Positions 25,794 to 34,659 of a stretch of DNA of 64,000 nt are shown in pieces. A model generated the notes under the pieces. It made no database searches and had not been told where the DNA came from. It saw only the letters and a program-made list of their open reading frames with translations. The position numbers and the translations under genes were made by a program. Every line of letters starts with the position of its first letter. Position 1 is the first letter of the stretch. The DNA is taken from contig JABHSQ010000007.1 of the NCBI GenBank assembly GCA_018669795.1, positions 1 through 64,000 on the forward strand, written 5' to 3'. The stretch comes from Flavobacteriaceae bacterium. Lineage in GTDB: Bacteria > Bacteroidota > Bacteroidia > Flavobacteriales > Flavobacteriaceae.

Positions 25794-26270
25794 ATGAGTA
25801 AAATATCATATTATACTGCAGAAGGATTAAAAAAATTAAGAGACGAGTTAAACCAGCTTAAAGATGTAGAACGTCCAAAAGCATCACAAGATATAGCGGA
25901 AGCGAGAGATAAAGGGGATTTAAGTGAAAATGCAGAATACGATGCTGCTAAAGAAGCGCAAGGAATGTTAGAGATGCATATTTCAAGATTAGAAGGAACT
26001 TTATCAACAGCAAGAATAATAGATGAATCTCAATTAGATACTTCAAAAGCGTTAATACATTCTACTGTAAAGATTAAAAATCAATCCAATGGAATGGAAA
26101 TGACCTATAAATTAGTGGCTCAAAGTGAGGCAGATTTATCTACTGGTAAAATATCGGTAGATTCTCCAATTGGAAAAGGTCTATTAGGAAAAGAAGTGGG
26201 TGATATAGTCGAAGTTACGGTACCTAATGGTACTATGAAGTTTACTGTTGTTGAATTAACTAGAGTTTGA
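25794..26270 (+). CDS. greA: Transcription elongation factor GreA
   Basis: 158 residues from MSKISYYTAEGLKKLRDEL; the longer upstream frame covers the leader and promoter. Rescues backtracked RNA polymerase by stimulating transcript cleavage. The N-terminal coiled coil carries the acidic tip around EARDKGDLSENAEYDAAKEAQ (residues 33-53), where D and E position Mg2+. The C-terminal FKBP-like domain has SPIGKGLLGKEVGD. The HIT gene start overlaps its stop (TGATG), so the two are coupled. Confidence 0.96.
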   Translation: MSKISYYTAEGLKKLRDELNQLKDVERPKASQDIAEARDKGDLSENAEYDAAKEAQGMLEMHISRLEGTLSTARIIDESQLDTSKALIHSTVKIKNQSNGMEMTYKLVAQSEADLSTGKISVDSPIGKGLLGKEVGDIVEVTVPNGTMKFTVVELTRV

Positions 26271-26662
26271 TGGGTGTCTCTATTTTTACAAAAATTATTA
26301 ATGGGGAAATTCCGTGTTATAAAGTTGCTGAAGATGATCATTTCATTGCTTTTTTAGATATAGATCCAAATGTAAAAGGACACACCCTTTGTGTTCCAAA
26401 AAAGGAAGTTGATAAACTATTAGATCTTGACGAAGAAACCTATCTAGGATTAATGCAATTTGCTAGAAAGGTAGGATTAGCAATTGAAAAAACAGTAGCT
26501 TGTAATCGAGTTGGAATGTCTGTAATTGGTTTAGAAGTTCCTCACGTACACGTGCATTTAATTCCATTAAATGAGATGAAAGACATGACCTTTAAACATA
26601 AGGTGTCTATGGATACTGAAGCGTTTATTGCTTTGGCAAAAAAAATTCAATCTAACTATTAA
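26270..26662 (+). CDS. HIT-family protein (HinT-like)
   Basis: 130 residues from the ATG overlapping the greA stop by one base. The histidine triad is HVHVHLIP near residue 88, preceded by SIFTKIINGEIPCYKV and DIDPNVKGHTLCVPKK. HinT-type enzymes hydrolyse nucleoside phosphoramidates and acyl-AMP. Its 3' end overlaps by 4 bases that of the convergent kinase gene. Confidence 0.93.
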   Translation: MGVSIFTKIINGEIPCYKVAEDDHFIAFLDIDPNVKGHTLCVPKKEVDKLLDLDEETYLGLMQFARKVGLAIEKTVACNRVGMSVIGLEVPHVHVHLIPLNEMKDMTFKHKVSMDTEAFIALAKKIQSNY

Positions 26663-27813
26663 ATGTTTTGCAAGTGTAATATAATTTCCATGGTAGTTCC
26701 TTCAGTAGGATTGCTTTTTAAAACTCGTATTCGACCTTTGTGATAGCCTTCGATAATTCTTTTTGCTAAGGAAAGTCCTAAGCCCCATCCTCTTCTTTTA
26801 GAAGTAAACCCAGGACTAAATATTTTATTAAAATCTTTTTTTGGAATTCCTTTTCCAGTATCAGAAATCCGAATAAAAGCAGATTTTAAATTCGTAGTTA
26901 TAGAAATTTCTATATCTCCTTTTCCTTTCATAGCATCTATTCCGTTTTTAACAATATTTTCGATGGTCCAACTATATAATTGTGGATTTAAATTAACCAT
27001 CAATGGAGTATCTGGTATGTCTATGGTGAAATTAATAAGCTTCGAGGAACGTCTTTGTATATAATCGAAAGAAGCTTTAGTTTCTTTAACAACATCTGTT
27101 TTTACCATAGTGGGAACAGATCCAACTTTAGAAAATCGATCGGTAATTGTTTTTAAGCGTTCAATGTCTTTTTCTATTTCAAGAATATAATCAGGATTTA
27201 CATCTTCAGATTTCAATATTTCAGCCCAACCCACTAATGAAGATAATGGAGTACCTATTTGATGAGCAGTTTCTTTTGCCATTCCTGCCCAAAGTTTATT
27301 TTGTTCGGAAGCTTTTGCGGTTCTAAAAAAGAAATAAATTGCAAAAAAGAAGAGTAACATTATAAAGATAAGCACTATCGGATAGAATTTTATTTTATTA
27401 ATGAGCGGTGAGTTACCAAAATAAATAGTCTGTAATAATTCATTGTTATAAAATACTTCTATAGGTTCGTATTCTTCAGTAAATTGTTTAATTAGGCGGT
27501 CTCTTTTTTTAGGAGTATTAATTTTATTTTCAGGAATATTTCTATGAATATAAGTTTCTTCTTTGGGACTATATGAAATCATAGGAGTAGTATTGTTAGT
27601 CTCTAAAACTTCTAATGATGTTTCACTAAAACTTAGTTTTAATTGATCACTTTTTTTTATGTCTTTTTGAGCTGTTGCCCAAATTTCCATTTTTGTTAGT
27701 TCATTTTCTTTCAATATTTTGAAAAAAGAAAAAGTATTCCAAATAATTAATGAAATGATAGTTATAGAAGAAATGAATAATAACAAACGAGTTGTTGAGG
27801 TGTTTTTTAGCAT
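26659..27813 (-). CDS. Orphan membrane histidine kinase
   Basis: 384 residues. Transmembrane segments near 10-31 and 143-163 flank a periplasmic sensor of about 110 residues without a recognisable domain. The H box reads MAKETAHQIGTPLSSLVGWAEIL with His184, not the common HELRTPL. N box VKNGIDAMKGKG, G1 DTGKGIPKKDF, and G2 GWGLGLSLAKRIIEGY follow. There is no response regulator gene beside it. The 115 bases to the divergent flavin reductase gene hold both promoters. Confidence 0.9.
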   Translation of the reverse strand: MLKNTSTTRLLLFISSITIISLIIWNTFSFFKILKENELTKMEIWATAQKDIKKSDQLKLSFSETSLEVLETNNTTPMISYSPKEETYIHRNIPENKINTPKKRDRLIKQFTEEYEPIEVFYNNELLQTIYFGNSPLINKIKFYPIVLIFIMLLFFFAIYFFFRTAKASEQNKLWAGMAKETAHQIGTPLSSLVGWAEILKSEDVNPDYILEIEKDIERLKTITDRFSKVGSVPTMVKTDVVKETKASFDYIQRRSSKLINFTIDIPDTPLMVNLNPQLYSWTIENIVKNGIDAMKGKGDIEISITTNLKSAFIRISDTGKGIPKKDFNKIFSPGFTSKRRGWGLGLSLAKRIIEGYHKGRIRVLKSNPTEGTTMEIILHLQNI

Positions 27814-27914
27814 TTTTTTTTAATATAATTCGCTATTGATGCTTTAGAGTAAATATAAAGTAAATATGTTGATATTATTGTATAAACATATTTTTACACA
27901 AGTTGCGGTTTCGA

Positions 27915-27922
27915 TATATTTG
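27915..27922 (+). promoter_or_regulatory. -7 element of flavin reductase gene (near-leaderless)
   Basis: TATATTTG ends 6 bases before the ATG at 27929, so the leader is at most a few bases. Confidence 0.6.
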
Positions 27923-27928
27923 TAAACG

Positions 27929-28816
27929 ATGATTTCAATTACACCTCAAGAAGTTAGTACTGCAAAATTACATGGTTATTTATTAAGTGCTGTTTCACCT
28001 CGCCCTATTGCTTTTGCAAGTACAATGGATGAAGATGGGAATGTAAATTTATCTCCTTTTAGTTTTTTTAATGTTTTTAGTGCCAATCCACCCATATTAA
28101 TTTTTTCGCCTGCGAGAAGAGTTCGAGATAATACAACTAAACACACCTTAGAAAATGTATTAAAAACTAAAGAGGTGGTTATAAATATTGTTAATTTTGA
28201 GATGGTACAGCAAATGTCATTGTCATCTACCGAATATCCAAATGGCGTTAATGAGTTTGTAAAAGCTGGATTTACGCAAGTAGCCTCAGATATGGTAAAG
28301 CCTCCTAGAGTAGGAGAATCTCCAGTTCAATTTGAATGTAAAGTGAATGATGTAATTGCATTAGGCGCCAAAGGTGGAGCTGGAAATCTAATAATAGCTG
28401 AGGTAGTTAAATTACATATTAAGGAGTCTATTTTAGATGCTGAAGGAAAAATTGATGCTGTAAAAATTGATACCGTTGCCCGTATGGGAGCTAACTGGTA
28501 TAACAGATCTAAAGAAGGAATGTTTGAAGTACTAAAACCAATAAGAACTATGGGGATAGGAGTAGATGCATTACCAATATCAATTAGGAATAGTACTGTT
28601 TTAACAGGAAATGACTTAGGAATTCTAGGGAATTCTGAAAAAATACCGACAGAAGAAGAAGTTAGAGAATTTATAAAGCTGGGAATTGATAAATGTCCAC
28701 ATATTGACGTTGCAAATAAAGAGAATACTCAAAAACAAGCACAAGATATGTTGCAAAAAGGCATTGTTTTTGATGCTTTTAGATTGCTATTAGCAATAGA
28801 TTTAATAAATATATAA
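27929..28816 (+). CDS. Flavin reductase-like FMN-binding protein
   Basis: 295 residues, longer than minimal 170-residue family members because of a C-terminal region from about residue 215. The split-barrel flavin site is clear: LSAVSPRPIAFASTMDEDGNVNLSPFSFFN with SANPPILIFSP, then TKEVVINIVNFEMVQQM, and ESPVQFECKVNDVI. Such proteins reduce or bind FMN with NAD(P)H, often supplying reduced flavin to a partner oxygenase. No partner is adjacent. The DUF3127 gene follows after 22 bases, probably in the same transcript. Confidence 0.88.
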   Translation: MISITPQEVSTAKLHGYLLSAVSPRPIAFASTMDEDGNVNLSPFSFFNVFSANPPILIFSPARRVRDNTTKHTLENVLKTKEVVINIVNFEMVQQMSLSSTEYPNGVNEFVKAGFTQVASDMVKPPRVGESPVQFECKVNDVIALGAKGGAGNLIIAEVVKLHIKESILDAEGKIDAVKIDTVARMGANWYNRSKEGMFEVLKPIRTMGIGVDALPISIRNSTVLTGNDLGILGNSEKIPTEEEVREFIKLGIDKCPHIDVANKENTQKQAQDMLQKGIVFDAFRLLLAIDLINI

Positions 28817-28838
28817 GTAATAAATAATAGATTAAAAG

Positions 28839-29222
28839 ATGGAAGTACAAGGAAAGATTAAACTAATTGGAGAAACACAAACTTTTGGAAGCAATGGTTT
28901 CCAAAAAAGAGAAGTAGTTGTTACAACAGCAGAACAATATCCACAATCTATTATGGTGGAATTTGTGCAAGACAAAACAGATTTGCTAAATAATTTTGCA
29001 GCTGGACAAGATGTAAAAATTAGTATCAATTTAAGAGGTAGAGAATGGACCAATCCACAAGGAGAAATAAAGTATTTTAACTCTATCCAAGGATGGAGAA
29101 TTGAAAACTTAGCAGCTTCAACTGGAACTGGTTCTCCAGATATGCCGCCAATGCCGACAGAAGAAGCTTTTCAAGCAGCAGATAATATTAAAACAGAAGG
29201 AGAAGACGATTTACCTTTCTAA
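28839..29222 (+). CDS. DUF3127 protein, OB-fold SSB-like with DDLPF tail
   Basis: 127 residues. The N-terminal 85 residues (MEVQGKIKLIGETQTF, FQKREVVVTTAEQYPQ, VKISINLRGREWTN, FNSIQGWRIE) have the pattern of a small OB fold as assigned to DUF3127. A low-complexity linker rich in Pro, Met and Thr leads to an acidic tip GEDDLPF. That tip is the one through which true SSBs recruit replication and repair proteins. I infer an ssDNA- or RNA-binding adaptor; the biochemical role is undescribed to my knowledge. Terminated by a strong hairpin. Confidence 0.85.
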   Translation: MEVQGKIKLIGETQTFGSNGFQKREVVVTTAEQYPQSIMVEFVQDKTDLLNNFAAGQDVKISINLRGREWTNPQGEIKYFNSIQGWRIENLAASTGTGSPDMPPMPTEEAFQAADNIKTEGEDDLPF

Positions 29223-29290
29223 TTTTTTTGTCACTCTTATTGAAGCTTGTCATTTATACCCTCGAGTAATCGGGAAAGAATTTCAATAAA

Positions 29291-29332
29291 AAAAAGCCTA
29301 AAGATTACAGCAATGTAATCTTTAGGCTTTTT
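29291..29332. terminator. Terminator after DUF3127 gene
   Basis: AAAAAGCCTAAAGATTAC (29291-29308) pairs perfectly with 29315-29332; loop AGCAAT. Confidence 0.93.
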
Positions 29333-29353
29333 GTATTTTTATAAAAAGTTTCT

Positions 29354-29995
29354 ATGCATCATTTATCCAATTCCATTTGGTTTCCTAATCCCGAAGAAGC
29401 TGATAAAGAAGGATTACTTGCTTTTGGAGGTGATCTTTCTGTTAAGCGATTAATGCATGCCTATCGTTCAGGGATATTCCCTTGGTTTGACGATTATCAA
29501 CCTATTTTATGGTGGAGTCCAGATCCTAGAATGATCATGTTTTTAGATGATTTTAAAGTTTCTAAAAGTTTAGAAAAGATCATCCATAAAAATAAGTTTA
29601 CCATTACGTATAACACTTGTTTTAGGGAGGTTATAAGAAATTGTTCTCAAATAAAAAGAGAAGGGCAACAAGGTACTTGGATCACCAGTCAAATGCAAGA
29701 AGCCTACCTGCAATTGCATGAATTAGGACTTGCGACATCTGTAGAAATTTGGTTAGGCGATGAATTAGTTGGAGGTTTATACGGTATAGACTTGATAGAT
29801 AAAAAAGTATTTTGTGGAGAAAGCATGTTTAGCAAAGTAAGTGATGCTTCTAAAGTTGGTTTTTATTATTTAGTAGCACAGCTAAAGGCTAAAAATTATC
29901 AATTAATCGACTGCCAAATGTATACAACACATTTGGAACGTTTGGGTGCTAAAGAAATACCTAGAAATGAATTTTTAAAACATTTGAATCGATAA
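29354..29995 (+). CDS. aat: Leucyl/phenylalanyl-tRNA--protein transferase
   Basis: 213 residues. Adds Leu or Phe to N-terminal Arg/Lys of proteins, marking them for ClpS-ClpAP. Family signature IWFPNPEEADKEGLLAFGGDLS at the start, AYRSGIFPWF and LWWSPDPRMIM follow, then GTWITSQMQEAYLQLH and the late LVGGLYGIDLIDKKVFCGESMFS. The ATG at 29354 lies 21 bases after the preceding terminator. Confidence 0.95.
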   Translation: MHHLSNSIWFPNPEEADKEGLLAFGGDLSVKRLMHAYRSGIFPWFDDYQPILWWSPDPRMIMFLDDFKVSKSLEKIIHKNKFTITYNTCFREVIRNCSQIKREGQQGTWITSQMQEAYLQLHELGLATSVEIWLGDELVGGLYGIDLIDKKVFCGESMFSKVSDASKVGFYYLVAQLKAKNYQLIDCQMYTTHLERLGAKEIPRNEFLKHLNR

Positions 29996-30039
29996 AATGA
30001 TAATTAAGTACCTTCGTATATTATGAAAAAGTATTGAAA

Positions 30040-31791
30040 ATGAAACACCTATCTTTAAAACTCTCTGTTATAATTTTATTGATTGTTAATTCTTTTAGCT
30101 TATCTGCTCAAGAATTAGATGCACTTCCAAAAGGATTAACTGAAGTAGAAAGAGAATTACTTCCGCAATTTCAATTTACAAATAACCGAATAATATCAGA
30201 TCCTCCTTCTGGCCCTGTTCGAGCTGCTGCAGAATGGGAAGAAGTAGAATATTTAGTAGTAAGATGGACAGATGGTTATAGAAATATTCTTCGTCAAATA
30301 GTAGAAGCTGGAGTTGCCGAGTGTAAAGTTATCATAACAACACAAAACGAATCTAGTGTAACTAATTATTTAACGGGTCAAGGTGTAGATTTGACCAATG
30401 TAGAATTTTTAAATGTAGGAAGTAATAGTATTTGGATTCGTGATTATGGCGGAAACACCATCTATTCAGATGATGTTGGAGAACGAGCTTATACCGATTG
30501 GATATACAATCGCCCACGTCCTTTAGACAATATAATGCCAACTGCTCATGCAAATATGCTAGGAATGCCTATTTATGTAACAAATACCGGAATCAACGAT
30601 TTAGTAAATACAGGCGGAAATTATATGTCGGATGGTTTGGGTAATGCATTTGCTTCCAAACTAATATTAGATGAAAATGATTCTAACAATCCTTATGGAG
30701 TTTCTGCTAAAACGGAAGAGGAAATAGATGGGATTATGAATGAATATATGGGAATTGAAAACTATATAAAAATGGAGACACTTCCTTATGATGAAATCCA
30801 TCATATTGATATGCATATGAAATTATTAGATGAAGAAACAATTTTAGTAAGTAGGTATCCAAACGGGGTTGCAGATGGCCCACAAATTGAAGAAAATATA
30901 GACTATATTTTAAGTAATTTTCAATCACCATTTGGCACTCCATACCAAATAAAATGGATCGATGCTCCATCAAGTACTTCTGGTAGTTATCCTGACACGG
31001 GTGGTTATTATCGTACCTTTAGTAATGCTATTTTTATTAATAAAACGATTCTGGTTCCTACCTATCGATCCGAGGTAGATGAACCAGCTTTAGCATATAT
31101 TCAAGAATTATTACCAGGCTATAATGTTGTTGGAATTGATGTAGATAACCCAGATGAAAATTTAATAGCAAGTCTGGGAGCTATACATTGTATCACTCAT
31201 ACGATAGGGGTAGATGATCCTCTTTGGATTGTTCATCAACCGGTTGACGATGCCAATGCGAATTCAACAGTTGCTATAAATACCATGATTAAACATATTT
31301 CTGGAGTAAGTGCTGCTACTGTTTTTTGGAGAGAAGAAGGCGCTACAGATTTTAATCAGATCGCTATGAGTCTAGTGAGTGGCGATGATTGGACTGCAGA
31401 TTTATTAATTCCATCTTCATCTGTTAACATAGAATATTATATAGAAGCCGAATCAATTTCTGGAAAAACACTGGCGAGACCTATTGTTGCTCCTGAAGGT
31501 TTTTGGACTATATTAGTTGAAAATCTTTCAAATGAAGATTGGGCGAGTACTAATATTTCAAATCCTTATCCAAACCCTACAAGAGGGAATGTGTTATTTA
31601 ATTTAAATCAAATTGAAGGTAAAATAAACGTATCTATTTTTAATGTATTAAGTCAAAAATTAAATATAACTACCCTTGAAAATGGAAATGGGATATTAAC
31701 TTTAGAATTGAATAATCAATGGAAAGGTACTTTATTTGTGACTTTTGAAGGAGAATTTGGAAAAGTAACTAAGAAAGTAATTAAGCTGTAA
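30040..31791 (+). CDS. Secreted peptidylarginine-deiminase-like protein (PPAD type) with T9SS tail
   Basis: 583 residues from the ATG at 30040; a TTG two codons earlier is possible but weaker. Signal peptide to about 24 (LSAQ). The PAD/agmatine-deiminase fold spans about 40-405 with the candidate catalytic set: Asp135 in WIRDYGG, His255 and Asp257 in HHIDMH, Asn329 in FSNAIF, and nucleophile Cys384 in LGAIHCITHTIG. An Ig-like region follows, and a T9SS sorting domain from about 510 (NPYPNPTRGNVLF, VSIFNVLSQK, terminal KKVIKL). The layout matches Porphyromonas gingivalis PPAD, which citrullinates C-terminal Arg. A free-arginine or agmatine deiminase is less likely because the protein is exported. 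Confidence 0.87.
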   Translation: MKHLSLKLSVIILLIVNSFSLSAQELDALPKGLTEVERELLPQFQFTNNRIISDPPSGPVRAAAEWEEVEYLVVRWTDGYRNILRQIVEAGVAECKVIITTQNESSVTNYLTGQGVDLTNVEFLNVGSNSIWIRDYGGNTIYSDDVGERAYTDWIYNRPRPLDNIMPTAHANMLGMPIYVTNTGINDLVNTGGNYMSDGLGNAFASKLILDENDSNNPYGVSAKTEEEIDGIMNEYMGIENYIKMETLPYDEIHHIDMHMKLLDEETILVSRYPNGVADGPQIEENIDYILSNFQSPFGTPYQIKWIDAPSSTSGSYPDTGGYYRTFSNAIFINKTILVPTYRSEVDEPALAYIQELLPGYNVVGIDVDNPDENLIASLGAIHCITHTIGVDDPLWIVHQPVDDANANSTVAINTMIKHISGVSAATVFWREEGATDFNQIAMSLVSGDDWTADLLIPSSSVNIEYYIEAESISGKTLARPIVAPEGFWTILVENLSNEDWASTNISNPYPNPTRGNVLFNLNQIEGKINVSIFNVLSQKLNITTLENGNGILTLELNNQWKGTLFVTFEGEFGKVTKKVIKL

Positions 31792-31852
31792 AATATGTAT
31801 AAAAGACCATAGATAAAACAGTTGCCCCTGGGACTAATTAAACCTTAATAGC

Positions 31853-32416
31853 TTACACTTCTTGGTATCTAAAACAAGCTTCTATATGATCGTTGATCAT
31901 ACCAGTAGCTTGCATATAAGCATAAATAACAGTAGTTCCTACAAATTTAAAACCCCGATTTTTTAAATCGTTACTTATTTTATCACTCAATGGAGTATTA
32001 GCTGGACATTCAGCTTGATTTTTATAGTTATTTTTAATAGGTTTTTCATTAACAAAACCCCAAATATAGCTACTGAAACTTCCAAATTCCTTTATAATTT
32101 CCATAAAATAGTGCGCATTTGTTACAGTAGAATTTACTTTTAGTTTGTTTCTAATAATCCCAGCATCTTGAAGTAAAGAACTAATTTTCCCATCGGAATA
32201 CGTTGCTATTTTTTTATAGTCGAAATTATCAAAGGCTTTTCTAAAGTTTTCTCTTTTCTTAAGAATGGTAATCCAACTTAAACCCGCTTGAAAGGTTTCT
32301 AAAATCAGAAACTCAAACAAAGTTTGATCATCATAAACGGGAACTCCCCATTCATTATCATGATAAGCTAAATATAAGGGATCATCTCCACACCAAGTAC
32401 ATCTTATTTTTTTCAT
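31853..32416 (-). CDS. tag: DNA-3-methyladenine glycosylase I
   Basis: 187 residues, full length. Excises 3-methyladenine from alkylated DNA. N-terminal CTWCGDDPLYLAYHDNEWGVPVYDD, FQAGLSWITILKKRENFRKAFD and the C-terminal DHIEACFRY segment give the Zn ligands (Cys and His at both ends) and the base pocket. It converges with the deiminase gene. Confidence 0.95.
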   Translation of the reverse strand: MKKIRCTWCGDDPLYLAYHDNEWGVPVYDDQTLFEFLILETFQAGLSWITILKKRENFRKAFDNFDYKKIATYSDGKISSLLQDAGIIRNKLKVNSTVTNAHYFMEIIKEFGSFSSYIWGFVNEKPIKNNYKNQAECPANTPLSDKISNDLKNRGFKFVGTTVIYAYMQATGMINDHIEACFRYQEV

Positions 32417-32443
32417 GTGTTTATATTATTTTATTAAATAGGT

Positions 32444-32505
32444 CATACTTCAACAAGCTCAGCACAGGCATGCTGTTTGAAATTAGACAACTCCTTAAGT
32501 ATGAA
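32444..32505. repeat. Short intergenic repeat with terminal inverted repeats
   Basis: TCATACTT at 32444-32451 is complementary to AAGTATGA at 32498-32505. Between them lies CTTCAACAAGCTCAGCACAGG, a pattern I recognise from dispersed intergenic repeats of Flavobacteriaceae, which can form an inner CAGCA/TGCTG stem. A second copy elsewhere in the genome cannot be checked here. Confidence 0.4.
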
Positions 32506-32588
32506 AAATTTTAACATGCTCGTTTTATAAAATTTTTATTGAAATTTAAAAGTAGTAAGTTTTTGTCCATAACAACGTCTTAGTTGTT

Positions 32589-33206
32589 ATGAAAATAATA
32601 AATACTATTCATACAAATACCTTAGTTAAGGAAAGTTTAAAGAAAGCAATAAGCTATCAAGAATATAGAGGGCAAGTAACAACTCATACAGAAAATGGAA
32701 CAAGTTCTGGACCACAACAATCGGAAGCCTTATCAAGTTATACTTTACTAAACAATTCACGAATGAAACGTTTAGATAAGACTTTGAAGATCGATGAAAC
32801 TATTTTAGGAAAATTCCAAGAATACCAGAAGAATATTACTTGGTTGGTATTGGCTGAGAGCTGGTGTGGAGATGCTGCTCATGCTATGCCTGTTATGAAT
32901 AAGTTAGTTACACAAGCAAAGAATATAGATTTTAAAGTTTTGTATCGTGATGAAAATAAAGAATTAATGGATCTTTTTTTAACCAATGGGTCGATGTCAA
33001 TTCCTAAATTAATAGTTTTTGATAACGAAACTCAAGAAGTTATTAACGATTGGGGACCATCGCCTTTAATAATAATAAATAAAACCAAAGAGTTTAAAGC
33101 AACTCATGATACCTTAACTCCTGAATTTAAAAAAGAAATTCAAGTGTGGTACAATCAGAATAAAGGGAAATGTATTGCAAGTGATTTATTAAAGTTAATT
33201 GAATAA
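32589..33206 (+). CDS. Thioredoxin-fold protein with a single active-site cysteine
   Basis: 205 residues, no signal peptide. The thioredoxin-like part starts about residue 75: TWLVLAESWCGDAAHAMPVMNKL, then FKVLYRDENKELMDLFLTNGSMSIPKLIVFD with the cis-Pro site, and a C-terminal helix region. The CxxC site is Cys-Gly-Asp-Ala, so only the first Cys is kept, which is usual in this Bacteroidota family. It cannot act as a normal dithiol oxidoreductase; a monothiol or binding role is inferred. A TonB-like gene converges one base after its stop. Confidence 0.82.
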   Translation: MKIINTIHTNTLVKESLKKAISYQEYRGQVTTHTENGTSSGPQQSEALSSYTLLNNSRMKRLDKTLKIDETILGKFQEYQKNITWLVLAESWCGDAAHAMPVMNKLVTQAKNIDFKVLYRDENKELMDLFLTNGSMSIPKLIVFDNETQEVINDWGPSPLIIINKTKEFKATHDTLTPEFKKEIQVWYNQNKGKCIASDLLKLIE

Positions 33207-33905
33207 CTATTCCTGACCAGGAAAAACATACGTGATACTTCCCATTTGAGAAGGTTTGTTTTTATCTTTTGTAAAACGAGCTTTTTTAGCATAATCTATA
33301 GCACTTTCTATTAAACACAAATTAGTGGTGGTAGAAGTGTTTTTGTTTACTGAAGTCATTATTACATAACCATTTGCATTTACTTCAATCTGCAATACTA
33401 CTTTTCCGAAGCTTTCACATATATAAACAGGATTTGGAAATTCAATCACTTTGCGGTTAAATAAATGATAACTATTTGTGCTCTTCGAGTTTTTGGTATT
33501 TGCTAAAGCGGATTCTAAATTAGTAGCATTGATATCTTTTTTTTTTACAATTTTTTTTTCTATAGAAATAGTAATTCGTTCCGATTTTGAATCTGAGATG
33601 GCATCATTAATTTCAGATAATTTATCTTCAATAGCTTCTGAATTTTCTTTACGATTGGCTTCTGATTCTTTAATAAACTCTTCAGCTTTACTATAAACTT
33701 GATGGGTTTCAATTTTAATTTTTCCCTTAGTAACTTCTCCTATATCCTCTTCTAGAATTAGTTCTTCTATCGCATATTCAATTTCAAATTCCTCTTTAGG
33801 GACTATATGATTTGAAGATAGTTTTACAAAATAAAACAACAAATATATACTCCCTAATAAGAGTATAGTGATTACAAAAGCTTTGTATGAATAATTAAAA
33901 CTCAT
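33207..33905 (-). CDS. TonB-like protein with one N-terminal membrane anchor
   Basis: 232 residues. A transmembrane segment at 11-28 is followed by an acidic and then Lys-rich periplasmic stretch (about 35-150, with coiled-coil potential) and a C-terminal TonB-like domain: SFGKVVLQIEVNANGYVIMTSVNKN, then CLIESAIDYAKKARF and a last SITYVFPG strand. This resembles energy transducers that link the proton motive force to outer-membrane receptors. There is no Pro-rich spacer, so the reach across the periplasm may be short. No exbB/exbD nearby. Confidence 0.7.
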   Translation of the reverse strand: MSFNYSYKAFVITILLLGSIYLLFYFVKLSSNHIVPKEEFEIEYAIEELILEEDIGEVTKGKIKIETHQVYSKAEEFIKESEANRKENSEAIEDKLSEINDAISDSKSERITISIEKKIVKKKDINATNLESALANTKNSKSTNSYHLFNRKVIEFPNPVYICESFGKVVLQIEVNANGYVIMTSVNKNTSTTTNLCLIESAIDYAKKARFTKDKNKPSQMGSITYVFPGQE

Positions 33906-33961
33906 TGTACTAAACTAACTATTTCATAATAAATATATTGTTATACGTTATTAAAGATTAG

Positions 33962-34657
33962 TTAAATTGTTTTAAAAGCTTCTTCAAATGCTAAAACACC
34001 AACAGCATTATCTACAGAAAAATCACCAATTTTTGTTCTTCGCAATGAAGAAAGATGAGCGCCATTATTAAGCATTTTCCCAAAATCGTGAGCCAAGGAG
34101 CGAATGTAAGTTCCTTTGCTACAAACCACTCGAAACTCCACATTTGGTATATCAATATTTGTAATTTTAAACTCATTAATGGTTATGGCTCTTTTTGGAA
34201 TTTCTACATGTTCACCTTCACGAGCATATTCGTACAATCGTTTGCCATCTTTTTTTAAAGCAGAAAAAATGGGTGGTTGTTGTTGTATTTCCCCTATAAA
34301 GTGTTGCGTATTTTGCAGAATATCTTCTTTAGTAATTCCTGAAATATCGAATATTTGATCTACTTCAGATTCTAAATCATAACTTGGAGTCGTGGCTCCC
34401 AATGTAATAGTTCCAGTATATTCTTTTACTTGGGCTTGGTAGGTTTCAATTTTTTTAGTGAATTTTCCGGTACAAAGAATTAATAATCCTGTTGCCAGTG
34501 GATCTAACGTTCCAGCATGACCCACCTTTATTTTTTTAATTTCAAATTGTTGCTTGATCAACCAACGTATTTTATTAACTACTTGGAATGAAGTCCAATT
34601 TAAGGGTTTGTCGATAAGTAAAACTTTGCCTTCTTGATATGCTTCTAATGTTTTCAT
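33962..34657 (-). CDS. truB: tRNA pseudouridine(55) synthase
   Basis: 231 residues. Converts U55 of the T-loop to pseudouridine. Catalytic Asp52 in VGHAGTLDPLATGLL, then the ITLGATTPSYDLESE segment and FRVVCSKGTYIRSLAHDFG. Shorter than E. coli TruB (314) since the C-terminal PUA domain is missing, as in many Bacteroidota. The start lies 2 bases downstream of the uppP stop: the order DUF3098-uppP-truB is one operon. Confidence 0.95.
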   Translation of the reverse strand: MKTLEAYQEGKVLLIDKPLNWTSFQVVNKIRWLIKQQFEIKKIKVGHAGTLDPLATGLLILCTGKFTKKIETYQAQVKEYTGTITLGATTPSYDLESEVDQIFDISGITKEDILQNTQHFIGEIQQQPPIFSALKKDGKRLYEYAREGEHVEIPKRAITINEFKITNIDIPNVEFRVVCSKGTYIRSLAHDFGKMLNNGAHLSSLRRTKIGDFSVDNAVGVLAFEEAFKTI

Positions 34658-34659
34658 TT

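Noticed and set aside
29223-29290. Possible degenerate intergenic repeat with ATTGAA/TTCAAT ends
   Set aside because: Arms are short and AT-rich and the centre has no clear pairing; could be chance.
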